Positions 20,656 to 31,952 are shown, numbered from the stretch's first letter. The stretch: 64,000 bases of DNA from Buddleja alternifolia (GCA_019426215.1 CM033402.1:7441246-7505245); one strand, 5' to 3'. Notes: generated by a model not told the origin, from the letters alone. Numbers and translations: made by a program.

Positions 20656-22213
20656 CGAATCAAATTGTAGGATCAACGAGTCGCACCGTGTCATTACTTG
20701 TGTCGGAACATTCGGAATTAGAACCTCCGACTGTGGTTATGCCTCTTGGGAAAGATACGAGTTGGAAACAACCATTATAGAATACCTTTTGGAAGGAACC
20801 CTACCAGAGAATAAACTTGAGGCTCGGAGGTTATATGGAAGAGCAGCTCGTTTCACTATCTTGAATGATGAGCTATACAAGAGATCAAATGCTGGACCTT
20901 TGCTTCGTTGCCTCGATCCAACTGAAGCAGATTATGTTTTGAAAGAAATACACGAAGGGAGCTGTGGAAATCACTCTGCAGGACGATCACTGGCACAAAA
21001 AGTCACACGACAACGATATTTTTGGCTGACGCTCGTTAAGGATGCACAAGAGTTTGTTAAATGATGCAAACAATGCCAATTGCACTCCAATGAAATCCGC
21101 CATCCGGGAAAAACCATGGAAGTGATAAAAATTGCATACCCGTTCGATCAGTGGGGCATTGTTTTAAGAAACGAGGTTAATGCCTCTCCTAAACTTATCA
21201 GTAAGCTTGTTTTAAGAAATGAGGCAAAATACTGATTCCATGTACGTTTGAACTCGTTTGCAGGTCCATTTTCTCCAGTTCAAAATCAAAAGAAATTCAT
21301 TATTGTGGCCGTGGAGCACTTTACAAAATGGATTGAAGCAGAAGTTGTGGCCCGTATTACGTAAAAGGTTGTCATCGACTTCATTTGGAAGAATATCATT
21401 TGCAGGTTAATGAACCTGAAAAGGCTATATATATACTATGCTGATAATCATAAAACTCATTTGGAAGAATATCATTTGCAGGTTTGGTATCCCTAGGATT
21501 CTCATTTCTGATAATGAGACTCACTTCAATGGGAAGTCTATTACATCATGGTGCAGTGAATTGAAAATTCAGCAAAATTTTACATCTGTGGGACATCCTC
21601 AAGAAAATGGATTGACAGAAGTGGCAAATCGGATATTATTTCAACACTTAAAGACTCGACTTGATGGTATGAGGTTAGCATGGGCAGATGAACTTCCAGG
21701 AGTTTTCTGGGCTTATTGAATGATGCCAAGGTCGTCTACAGGAGAAACCCCGTTCTGTTTTGTGTGTGGATCCGAGGCGGTAATAACAGCAGAAATAGGA
21801 ATGATGACATAAAGAGTATTGAACTACGACCCAAAAGACAATCAGCAAAATTGCGAGTTTGGGCTTGAAGTGATAGAGGAGAAAAAAGAACGAGCCTATG
21901 CAAATATACTGAGACAAAAAAGCACCATAGCAAGAGCATACAACAAACATGTGAAAGTAAGGTGCTTTCAAGTAGGAGATTTGGTGTTGAAAAGAGTCCA
22001 AGTTTCAAAGCATGTAAAAAAATTGAAAACTAATTGGGATAGTCCTTATAAGGTCACGAAAATAACGAAGGGAATGATGTATACAGGATCTGCAAGGGAA
22101 AGATTTACCTCGGCCATGGCATATAGACAATTTAAGAAAGTTTTATGTGTAATGACGGTCAACACTACTCGTCGAGACGAGGCTAGTGTATTTGCCTTGT
22201 ATCTATTAGAATA
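20656..22213 (+). pseudogene. Integrase region of the Tat element, broken
   Basis: 20762-21064 encodes the end of RNase H and the zinc-binding H2C2 block (HEGSCGNHSAGRSLAQKV, then CKQCQLHS after a stop at 21062). About 21260-21360 encodes VAVEHFTKWIEAEV, holding part of the catalytic core. 21438-21719 encodes CRFGIPRILISDNETHFNGK, with the second catalytic Asp, and GHPQENGLTEVANR, with the Glu. 21819-22200 is the C-terminal domain (RCFQVGDLVLKRV). A block TCATTTGGAAGAATATCATT is repeated 76 bp apart (21381 and 21457) with foreign sequence between. Stops and frameshifts are frequent. Confidence 0.85.
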
Positions 22214-22547
22214 ATGTATGAGAATCTACTCGTATAAAATGAGGTTAACGTTAAGACAAGATGAGTACACTTGTTTTGAATGTCTGAATATGAAAGCCCA
22301 CTCAGAAACGAGTTCAATGTTAAAAATACACGAGGTATAAACATGTGATTCTTAAGAAAATACATAACATGATGATAGAATCAAATAACGAGCTCAGACT
22401 TCTAAAAACAAGCAAAACATACTTAAAACATGTGAATTCAAGGACGACAAACTCAAAATGAACATTGTATCACAAAATAGTAAACAAAAGCTTTAACTGT
22501 CTGAAAGGCCACATATGGCTATAAAAAAAACCCAACTTAAATTTAAA

Positions 22548-24608
22548 TCAAGGCTCGTCTGCAACAGTGTCCTCGTCTCTCTGGGTTGAAGACTGAGTTG
22601 GATTGGCAGGAGGCTTGTACCAGGGAGCTAACGCGGCAAATTCGGGAAACTCGATGGGATTAATATCTGGATCCTCAGTTGAAAATGAATCCCTAAGTAG
22701 TTTGCGCTTGTCACACTCTGCTAGACAACGCATGTCAAAATCTGTCTGAAGGCTGTCAAACAAGTTCCATAATCTATACATTTATAGAACCCATCATTTT
22801 CATCTTTCAGGCTTTGGAGAGGAGCATGCTGTCGAAGATCATCGATTTCATAAAGTCACGAGCTCCACTGAAATGGCTGTCAGCGAGCTCGTCTGCGTAC
22901 TCTTGGGATGACAGGAATTCATTTTTACCATCAGACTTACCCATGTCATAGGCCTCGACCTTCTCTTTCTTTAATTGCTCAACACGAGCTAATGACTTTT
23001 CCACTTTGGCTTGTATACGAGCATTGTCTTCTTCCAAGTCCTTCATTGCCTTCTGGTGATCTTCTCTCTCCGCTGTCAAAAGATGACTCGACTCCAGCAA
23101 TTCATTTTTCACAGTCGCAAATGAGTTCCTCTCAGAAGCCGTGTCAGCAATATACTTAGTAAACCTTGACTTCTCCACTGAAGGTCTTCTTTAAGACCCG
23201 CACAGCTTAGAGCCAGATCATACGTGCAAACCGAGGCCTGGATGAGTCATACAAGAACGTGAAGGACAAAATAAACAATGAAAGATTAACTCTGTAAATA
23301 AGAGATACAATTGAAATGAACATTACTTTCATCAAATGAGAGGCTCCCATTCTCTCCATGGTCGCATATGATTGCTCGATCAGTATTGCCTTATCACAGG
23401 GGAGATGCATACTACGGTACATCTCCAAGGCAATGTTCATCCCTTGGGGACCCGCCAAGATTGAGCTTTGAGGATATATCCTCCAATCTGGCACGATTGG
23501 CTCAGCATTTGGATTTTCAAGCACATCATAAACTTTATAATCCTTCAAGGTGAGGGCTTCCAATTGCTCCACCAATTGCCCAGTAGCTGGTCAGGTACCC
23601 AGAAGTACGCGATCTTCTTCGAAAGAAGTCTTTTCCCTCTAAGGCTTGTGTCTGCTCAAGTCGGCCAAGGGAGGGCGTTGACTCATAGGTGTAGTGATCA
23701 GCTCATCTCCCGGATCCTCGAGATCTCTTTCATCATCTCCCAAGTCGATCTCTACACGCGAGGTGGAAGCCACCCTCCTCGAATGGGACTCAAAAATGGG
23801 CTGGGAAGTCCTAGCACCGGGGGTGACAATCCTTGGAGTTGGCTCTTTTCCAGTACCACGAGATGCGATCGTTGAAGTTTGAACTGGTGGAGTGGCTCCT
23901 CGTTGCGGTTGACCATAGGAACTGTCAGCTGTAGACGAGTCCTCTTCATCACGAAGGGCATCTAGACGAGCCTGACGATTTGCCATTTCTGTAAAAGAAG
24001 ATGGATTTTACATTCAATAAATATGAAAAAATGAAATTATAAAAAAAACGATGCTCACCTAGATCAAGAACTCCAGGAACGGGTGCTGAGCTCAACCCTC
24101 GAGAAATGAGCATAGACTCGTTTATAAGTTTTTTGGTGATGAAAGGTGTCGAAACTAACTCCTCTAAAAACCCTCACCCCCAGATTGTGTTTCCTACATC
24201 AGACTCTCGTTCTTTGGTACACTATGGCCTTGGAATGAGCCAATTCTCATTCTTTGGTGGTAAGATAAAAATGTAATTATCTTTCCATGATCAGAACGAG
24301 TCACGTGTACGATCTTGGAACCTAGCATCTTGACGGGGTGAAAAGAAAAAGAAACCACGTTAGGTTGGTTTCCTACAACGATTTATAAAAAGCACCCTAT
24401 GAAAATTGGCTAAGTTAGCCTGCTTCCCATAGGCTGTCATCAAAATTATAAAAAGAACTATTTGTCTGTATGAGTTGGGTAAAAGTTGGGTCAGACATAA
24501 TCCATAGTTTAGCAGGATATCATTGATGCTCGCGTGGAGCGAAAACCTGACTCTGGAGATTAAATGGGCAAGGTGGAATGTACAGAAACCTATAGGTGGT
24601 TTATGCAT
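22548..24608 (-). pseudogene. Spliced antisense ORF of the Tat element
   Basis: Read on the minus strand, opposite to gag-pol. The first segment (24608 down to 24059) encodes IGFCTFHLAHL, RVRFSLHASINDILLNYGL and LTQLLPNSYRQIV, resembling the putative gypsy-type Transposase_28 domain. A 70-bp GT-AG intron (23989-24058) leads to a Ser/Thr/Pro-rich segment starting MANRQARLDALRDEEDSST. A further segment, LEALTLKDYKVYDVL..., ends at a second GT-AG intron (23238-23326). The last part (23178-22807) is a strong coiled coil (ERNSFATVKNELLESSHLLT...), then an acidic tail ending at 22548. Stops, for example near 23641, break it. Additional antisense ORFs are known in Tat elements; their role is not established. 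Confidence 0.75.
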
Positions 24609-24930
24609 ACGATCTAAAGGACCAGGAAATTAAAAGGAGTCTTAGATACATATGCTTTTATGCTTTTAAGTTAAGGGAGGGGAAAAAACATTTTTAGGCT
24701 AGAGTAGAGGTTAGAAGTCCTATTCTTGAGAGAGAGAAAGAAAAACAAGAAGACTTGAAGAAGATTTCTTGGAATTGGAAGTTTTCATCTTCTAAAGTTG
24801 TATTTCTCTATTCCTCCATTGTTGAACATGAGTATTTTTATGTTTATACAATTTATTTCTTGTTTTTCTTTAATTATGCATAGCCAAATAATTTTCTAGG
24901 GTTTAAGATGTAGTCTTGCGTATTAATTTG

Positions 24931-27269
24931 TGTTGGTCTCACAATGGCATACGAAAGGGTCTAGAAGGGGGGGGGTTTGAATAGACCCTGAAGTCTTTTT
25001 CGACTTCAAACAGTTTCGTATTGAAATTGATTTGGACGCTTGAAAATGTAAATGCTTGGCTGAGCGTTTACTCTGAAGACTGTTTGATAAAGTTAACTTA
25101 GACTCAAGATTTGAATACTATAACCACTCAGGTTTAAGCGTTCAGTTTTTTAATCAGGTTTAGCACAGTAGAATGATTTTAAGTCTTCTCTTTGAAAATG
25201 TTTAGCGTCACAAAGTTTTTCTTAGTTGCTTTTGGTTTTAAATCATTTTGAACGCTTAGAAGTGCTCAGCGTTGTGCGAAGCGCTTAAGTTTGTTTTTGA
25301 GAGCTTAGCGTTCTCTTTTTCACCGAGATTATCGCTTAACTATTTTAAAGCCTTTTTCAAGATAATATGCAAATGTATAGCAAAGTATTAAAACAGTAAA
25401 GTGACACAAGATATTTGTAAGGTTCACTGGGTGGTGTAATCCCAGCTACGTCCTTCTTCTCCTTTGCACTCGGAGGCAATCCACTAAGATGATCCTTAAA
25501 GAATCACACAGAATCTTCTACAAATTAGGGACAAAGGAAGCGATGGATGTGGATGACTTGAGATCCTTGGTCACACAGATTTCTTCTACAAGCCCCTTCA
25601 ATCCTCTACTTCTGGAAAGACGATCTCGAGCTCCTTGATCACACAAACTTCAGCTCCAATAAAGATCTTCTCCAAGATGGCCTTGAGCTCCTTGATCACA
25701 CAGACTTCAGCTCTAATAAAGACCTTTCTTCAACAAGCTTCTCTTACTCAAAAATACTGCTTGTGGAAGTCAACAATCTTTCTCACTCAGATGAAAGGTG
25801 TTGAGGGTTTATTGTAACAGGTTTGTTTGATGTTGGGAAGTTCAAACAACTTGGGATATCTCAATAATAGTGTAGGGTTCTTCTTGGAAGATGTTTGAGA
25901 TATCGGGTGACTGTCTGGAATGTATTTGAAAAGCTTGAAGGATTTTGGCTATGGGGTTTGCAAGCTTTTCTCTCAAATTATTTCTCAGCTCTCTTTCACA
26001 TTTTTGTCTTTTTCATGTGCATGCACAGAGATAGCTGAAGGGTACTATTTATAGAAAATCTCGGGATTTGTCCGTTGGACACAAGTCAGGCTTCCTTGGT
26101 CACACAGATTTCTTCTACAAGCCACTTCAATCCTCTACTTCTGGAAAGACGATCTCGAGCTCCTTGATCACACAGACTTCAGCTCCAATAAAGATCTTCT
26201 CCAAGATGGCCTTGAGCTCCTTGAGCACACAGACTTCAGCTCCAATAAAGACCTTTCTTCAACAAGCTTCTCTTACTCAAAAATACTGCTTGTGGAAGTC
26301 AACAATCTTTCTCACTCAGATGAAAGGTGTTGAGGGTTTATTGTAACAGGTTTGTTTGATGTTGGGAAGTTCAAACAACTTGGGATATCTCAATAATAGT
26401 GTAGGGTTCTTCTTGGAAGATGTTTGAGATATCGGGTGACTGTTTGGAATGTATTTGAGAAGCTTGAAGGATTTTGGCTATGGGGTTTGCAAGCTTTTCT
26501 CTCAAATTATTTCTCAGCTCTCTTTCACATTTTTGTCTTTTTCATGTGCATGCACAAAGATAGCTGAAGGGTACTATTTATAGAAAATTTCGCGATTTGT
26601 CCGTTGAACACAAGGCAGGCGCGTGTACCTCACGCAGAGCTTCAAATAGTCCCTTTTCTGACATTTCTTAATTTCTGCTGATTCCAATTGGACAGGAGCA
26701 GGTTTGAACTCTGAAAAGCTGACAATCTAGTCAAAAGGTGGCTTGTCCACAAGTCATATTGTCTTATCACATTTAATGCACTTATCAAGCATTTAATGTG
26801 TTTTGAATCTATTTCCGTTGGAAATAAATGACCGTTGCTGATTGGATGACTTGGGAAAGTATTTCAGGTGAATCGCTTGAGTGAATGAGCGCTTGGATCA
26901 ACACTCCTTGAACAGTCCTTTAGCGTTAGCTAGGCGCTAAGAACATTCTCTTGAACCCTTGATTCATAACTCCTGAAATAGTCTTTTAAGCGTTTTATGG
27001 ACGCTTAAGACAAATCTTCATCTTCACTTGATTCAGACGCTGATCTTCAACTTCATCTCTAATAGACTCACCTAGAATTCTATTAGCGACTCAGTATCTA
27101 ATACTTAGTCTAAAATTTACAAAGATAAAAACTACAAGCCTAACAAACTAACAAACTTTCAAACGCTTATACAAGTATTCTATGAAAGTGTAAACTTACA
27201 TTCTTTTGGGGTCTAACATGAAATCCTATCTTGTCATCATCAAAACATCTAACAATGAAATTCCTAACA
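24931..27269 (-). mobile_element. Solo LTR (2339 bp) of the gag-only copia family
   Basis: On the minus strand it begins TGTTAGGAATTTC and ends GAGACCAACA, matching the LTR at 19128-20655. It is flanked by the 5-bp duplication ATTTG (24926-24930 and 27270-27274). The uninterrupted site, GTATTAATTTGGATTATT, is preserved in the sister LTR near 29565-29583, proving the borders. It is longer than the intact 3' LTR because of a 529-bp internal tandem duplication (25565-26093 and 26094-26625) and about 200 bp missing from the other copy. A solo LTR arises by recombination between the two LTRs of a full element. Confidence 0.93.
25565..26625. repeat. 529-bp tandem duplication within the solo LTR, including its TATA box
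   Basis: Two copies, starting CCTTGGTCACACAGATTTC at 25565 and 26094, are nearly identical by eye. Each includes a minus-strand TATAAATA (26046-26053 and 26575-26582) and the transcribed leader. Within each copy a further short tandem repeat (ACTTCAGCTCCAATAAAGA) is present. Confidence 0.9.
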
Positions 27270-27917
27270 ATTTGGATTATTGATAATTTATGGATTTGAT
27301 TCTTGTTTTGTTTATCTATTAATGAGTGTTCAATGCTTGTAATTTCTTGATCACCAATTGCATGATTTAAGATGAATTAAGAAGTACCAGGAGGTGAATT
27401 AGTTTATCGGTTCAGATTTTATAGACATGTGTAAATTGTTTAATAGATATATTGGTAATTTTGCACGAGACTAGTTAAACAATATTCATAGAACTTAATG
27501 GATTCATCTAAATTAGTTATTAATCATGGGAACGACGGTAATTAATTTAGTTGGGTACTCATGAAGATCTCGGGAGAGTATTCATGTATTTAAAGAAACT
27601 GGGTCTTTAATTTAAGCAAGAATGATAATCCATTGAAAGTCAATAATCCATAGAAATACCTTGATGAAATCTTAATCCCTAGACTTTTTGTTAATTGATT
27701 ATTCATGTTAATTATGTCTGTTTTAATTAGCTTTAATTAATTCTGCTTTTATTAATTTCTGCTTTTGATTAGTTTAAAAAATCACATCTCTTATAATCAA
27801 TAGTCTAAATAATAGGATAAACTTTGTTTGGTACTTGATAACCTTCTCTGTGGAGATGATCTCACTTTTCACTATATTATTTGTTCTATTCCGTGTTGTT
27901 ACGGATGATTAACAAAT

Positions 27918-27992
27918 TGGCGCCGTTGTCGAGGATCGAACCCGGGTCACCCGTGTGACAGGCGAGAATACTTACCACTATACTAAAACGGC
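27918..27992 (-). tRNA. tRNA-Asp(GUC)-like copy with encoded CCA, at the PBS of the non-coding LTR element (pseudo-tRNA)
   Basis: The minus strand of 27992-27918 is 75 nt, the length of tRNA-Asp plus CCA. From memory of the plant tRNA-Asp(GUC) sequence I count about six differences. The A-box region AGTATAGTGGTAAG, the anticodon loop CTGTCAC with anticodon GTC, and the T-loop GGGTTCGATCC are all present. Stem mismatches (position 31:39 of the anticodon stem and the outer T stem) argue that it is not a working tRNA. The CCA is encoded, which nuclear eukaryotic tRNA genes lack, so it more likely derives from mature tRNA. Its 3' end coincides with the PBS of the retrotransposon. Two partial copies follow at about 27998-28011 and 28018-28050. 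Confidence 0.85.
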
Positions 27993-27994
27993 GC

Positions 27995-28932
27995 CAATAT
28001 TTACCACTATACTACACCCACGTGACAAGCGGAAATACTTACCACTATCACTCAGCCTGAAATTTGTGAAATTTTTATGCATCTTTACACACTACACACA
28101 AGTTCTAGTAAAGGGGATTGATTAGGGAGATAAAAGCAATTACATATTTTTGGATACATGGTGATATTTTGAGGAAAGTTGAAGAAGCAAAGAAAAGAAT
28201 AGAAAATAAAAAGAAAGAAGTCGAGAAAAAAAAAAGGAAAAAGAAAAGGTTGATTCAGTGGCGAATGAATGCTAAAATCACCCAGTTTTGTTTCTAGCCT
28301 TTGTCACTGGAGTGACTAAGTCTGTTGGGGTGTCTTGACACCTAATGCCTTTAAACCGACTGGTTTGAGAGTCATTGACCCAAAACTCTTTACAAGGGTG
28401 ACATAGAAAGCTTGAATAGCAAGACATTGCACGGGTTGATAGATTTTGAATGAAGGAAAGCGAATGAGGATGAATTATGATATATGTTTGTGTTTTTGCT
28501 TGAAATAACTGAGATGTTCCCTTGCTAGAATTCATATATTGCGCACGAATGGATGCATATTAAATCTAACTTATTTGGAATTAGTGTGAAGATTTGACAG
28601 TAAAGGTGTTCATGTGGTGGAAAAATAATGATTCGATGTGTTTAGTGGTTTATGTGTGATGATTGTGGGGAGTAATAAATGTTATGACTAGTTGTTGATT
28701 TGATGAACAATGAGACAGATAGACGAATGCCATGAATTTTGTGGGTATATTCTCTGAAAACCCTCATGAGACAAAACTCGTCCACTAGGGGTAACCTAGG
28801 GGTTTAACGGCTTGTTGCACGTGCTAAGTGCAATCGTATTCCCTATGAAAGTGGTGTTATCTTTAGTTTTGTTTTTGTTTTTGTTTTATTTAGATTTACT
28901 CGAGGACGAGTAAAGGTTAAGTGTGGGGTGTT
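27995..28932 (+). other. Internal non-coding region of the LARD-like element
   Basis: After the partial tRNA-Asp copies there is an AG-rich tract at about 28175-28250, then AT-rich sequence with no long frame. The purine tract just before the 3' LTR closes the region. No gag or pol similarity was recognised in any frame. Confidence 0.6.
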
Positions 28933-30200
28933 TGTTAGGTTTCATACATATTTTCATCATGTATTACCTCACATTTATCTCTATTTTATGCCTTGTAGTT
29001 AATCTTTTTCATTATTTTAGCCTAATTTACGTATTGTGATTTCTAAGTCGTTTTAATGATTTTGTAGGCATAAAAGCGATTATTTTGATGAGTTGAAGGA
29101 GTGTTTTTTTACGAAAATAATGAAGGCTAACCAAGAGGAAGTGAAGAAATGCAATACAGAGGCCATATGAGAAAGTTTTGTTGAAGAAAAATGAAGAGAA
29201 AAAATTCTGCACAGCCAGACTGCACAGTTGTGCAGCTGCGGATTTTCATAATTTTCATGGGCCAATTTTATGTCTTGGATGGGCCTATTTTATGTATCTA
29301 AGACTTCTTTAAGTTAAGGAAAGAGGAAAAAACATTTTTAGAAGACTTGGAGAGGTTAGAGAGTTATTCTTGAGTTAGAAGACTTGGAGAGAGGAAAAAA
29401 AAAGACAAGATTTCTTGGAATTGGAAGCTTTCATCTTTTAAAGTTGTATTTCTCTATTCCTCCATTGTTGAACATGAATATTTTTATGTTTATACAATTT
29501 ATTTCTTATTTTTCTTTAATTATGCATAGCTAAATTATTTTCTAGGTTTTAAGATGTAGTCTTGCGTATTAATTTGGATTATTGATAATTTATGGATTTG
29601 ATTCTTGTTTTGTTTATCTATTAATGAGTGTTTAATGCTTGTAATTGCTTGATCACCAGTTGCATGATTTAAGATGAATTAAGAAGTACCGGGAGGTGAA
29701 TTAGTTTATCGGTTCAGATTTAATAGACATGTGTAAATTGCTTAATAGGGATATTGGTAATTTTGCATGAGACTAGTTAAACAATATTCATAGAACTTAA
29801 TGGATTCATCTAAATTAGTTATTGATCATGGGAGTGATGGCAATTAATTTAGTTGGGTACTCATGAAGATCTCGGGAGATTATTCATGTATTTAAGGAAA
29901 TTGGGTCTTTAATTTAAGCAAGAATGATAATACATTGAAAGTCAATAATCCATAGAATTACCTTGATGAAATCTTAATCCCTAGGCGTTTCATTAATTGA
30001 TTATTTGTGTTAATTATCTCTGTTTTTATTATTTTTAATTAATTCTGCTTTTAATTAGTTTAAAAAATCACATCTTTTATAATCGATAATCTAAATAATA
30101 AGATAAACTTCGTTTGGTACTTGATAACCTTCCCTGCGGAGACGATTTCACTTTTCACTATATTATTTGTTCGATTCCGTGTTGTTACGGACTGTTAACA
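28933..30200 (+). repeat. 3' LTR of the LARD-like element (1268 bp)
   Basis: Begins TGTTAGGTTTCATAC and ends GGACTGTTAACA (TG...CA). It aligns with the split 5' LTR from about 29305 onward. It retains the empty site of the solo LTR near 29570-29583. Confidence 0.85.
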
Positions 30201-30894
30201 CTCGTCGGAACGAACCCCTCGACCAAACGATCGAGAGCGTCAGGTCCAGCTTCCTCTTCGGAGGAACTAAAGATCTAGTTATTATTAATTGAAGCAGAAG
30301 ATCTAGTACGAGCTATAATAGAAGGAGAGAGAAATAAATAAAAGTATGTACGAGAAGCTTAAAGAAGGAATTGACAATAGACGAACTGACTGCGACTTGT
30401 TCACCATTTTGATTGCAACTTCTCTTTCTTTAGAATTCTCTCTCTATATATAAAAATTCTCTCTCTAAAAAGTACAAATGAAAAGTAAAAGGTGAAATAA
30501 AGGAGGCCTTATTTATAGGGGTTAAAAGAGAAGACACAACGGTTGAGATCATCCGTGGAAAAACACATCTGATTGCCAAGAAGGTCTGGTGGTTACTATT
30601 CAAAAGTAACAGTCTCATCAATAAATGTCTAAGTCACACGTCTCCTGACATTAAAGGACACGACGGCTGAGTAATAATTACCTCAAAAGACGTGACCCTT
30701 TAATGATAAAACACCTATTAATGGTAAAAACAGTTAATAAAAAAAAGAAAAGCAGTTGAACTAAATACTCATCACGAGTATAATTTGAGTACGAGTTCAT
30801 AGAAATGAGATCATTCCTAAAGTTACTACTTCCTCAGTATGAATTCAAGTCGTTAAACAACCGTCTCTTCAAACTAATGAAGAGGGGGACTTAA
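30201..30894 (+). other. 3' untranslated part of the Tat element with PPT
   Basis: Continues Tat sequence after the LARD-like insertion. The minus strand of 30200-30260 looks weakly coding and may be the start region of the antisense ORF. The purine tract GAAGAGGGGGA near 30879-30889 precedes the 3' LTR. No other gene is seen. Confidence 0.5.
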
Positions 30895-31824
30895 TGATAT
30901 ACCAAAATATAGTATGTAAACCCGTTAATACTGAAACAAAGGTCCTAGGCCCAATACAAGCCCAAAATACGATATTGGGCTGAAGATCCGCGCTAAGCAA
31001 TAGTATCGGATCGGGTTGTTCTTTAACCCGACCCCACAATTCGAGTCATCTACAGTTCATTGGTGCCACCTGTTGACATCCTACAGATGTCCACCAACCA
31101 CTAGTACAAGGTGTGTGCTATAAATACTTCCTCAAAACATTTATTGAGGGTTGGAATCTTGAGAATATTCTCTCTAGCTTTAGCCTCGTATCTCCAGAAG
31201 TAACGAGCCTATAGACTGAGAAGTACGTTCCTATATATATAAATTCGGAAGTTAGAATCTCCCAAGCCCTATGGGATTGTGCTAAGTCGTATTCTTAGCG
31301 CTTGCGGTTATACAAAATCTTTTGGCACAAAGATTCCAGCGACCAAATTCTACGGCAGAAAGATGATTAGTGGAATGCTCAAACCTCGAAAACATGGTGG
31401 AGCAACGGTTCCCAAAGAAGAGCGTCAGCGACTCCAAGCCGAAGGAGTTGTTCACAGTGATGATGAAGATCAAGCGTCTTCCTCTTCATCATCATCCTCG
31501 TCCTCTGAAGAAGTGGTGGTCAAGCGACCTAAGAGAAAGATAGTTCTCAAAGTCACTGAGCCATCCAAGTCAGCAAAGAAGCAGAAACCTGAACCAAAGA
31601 AGAAGAAGCCGGAGCTCAAAAAGAAGCAAAAGATTCCTTCTCCCACCAAGTGTGACCCTGGCCATTCACTTTACTATAGAACTATGTTGACTTGATCCTG
31701 ATTAGGATCGTAGGTAGCTTGATTATTATTTGAGTGCAGTCTTAAATCATTATCACCATACTTGTGGTAGGGTTCGATTCATTCCAGACTGATAGGTTCG
31801 AGTCCCCGAATTCGAGCTAGATCA
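30895..31824 (+). repeat. 3' LTR of the Tat element, interrupted
   Basis: Starts near TGATATACCAAAAT after the polypurine tract and ends CTAGATCA. It contains GCTATAAATACTTCC (TATA box near 31119). A 374-bp fragment with a 7-bp TSD sits at 31265-31638. A related U3 piece stands alone at 45950-46246. Confidence 0.8.
31265..31638 (+). mobile_element. 374-bp coding fragment inserted in the Tat 3' LTR
   Basis: Relative to the 5' LTR, this block is extra. It is flanked by TCTCCCA at 31258-31264 and 31639-31645. One frame stays open across the whole insert: PYGIVLSRILSACGY, FGTKIPATKFYGRKMISGML, an acidic then Ser-run segment, and a Lys/Pro-rich tail. The first part resembles the putative plant transposon protein domain (Transposase_32 type) seen in plant retroelements. 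There is no ATG near the start, poly-A tail or TIR. Codon style rich in AGCG words resembles the gag-only family, so it may be a piece of that family's second ORF. The mechanism of insertion is unknown. Confidence 0.7.
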
Positions 31825-31952
31825 GTCACCTCCAACGCTTAAGTTAATGATTGCTTATCACCATAGAGAATATATATAAGGGAATTGTTAAATGGACTCC
31901 ACATTTCATATTTTTAAAATATAAAAGTAACGGATAACGACCGTAAATAATA
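31825..31952. other. Left flank of the satellite array
   Basis: Unique sequence, the last 45 bp of which (about 31908-31952) resemble 56785-56815, a dispersed relative of the array edge. Confidence 0.5.

Larger units (their letters stand above)
24666..30200 (+). mobile_element. Non-coding LTR retrotransposon (LARD-like) nested in the Tat element
   Basis: The 5' LTR (24666-27914, split by a solo LTR at 24931-27269 and 5'-truncated) and the 3' LTR (28933-30200) are close copies. The internal 27915-28932 has no gag or pol. A TGGCGCCGTTGTCGAGG primer-binding site (27918) follows the 5' LTR, and a purine-rich AAGTGTGGGGTG (28919-28930) precedes the 3' LTR. CTCGAGGACGAGTAAAGGTT just before that tract is typical of the 3' end of plant gypsy elements. 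Non-autonomous. Confidence 0.8.
13707..31824 (+). mobile_element. Tat-lineage Ty3/gypsy LTR retrotransposon with nested insertions
   Basis: Related direct repeats lie at 13707-14091 (5' LTR, truncated) and 30895-31824 (3' LTR). They share a block starting ATTGGTGCCAC, a GCTATAAATACT TATA box and the end CTAGAT. Inside, in order, are gag, protease, RT and integrase relics on the plus strand and a spliced antisense ORF on the minus strand. An extra antisense ORF between pol and the 3' LTR is known for Tat-lineage elements. Three younger insertions interrupt it (17126-20655, 24666-30200 and 31265-31638). Many stops and frameshifts show it is dead. Confidence 0.85.

Noticed and set aside
27918..27992. 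Functional nuclear tRNA-Asp gene
   Set aside because: It encodes CCA, has stem mismatches and its 3' end coincides with a retrotransposon PBS, so it is better seen as primer-derived.
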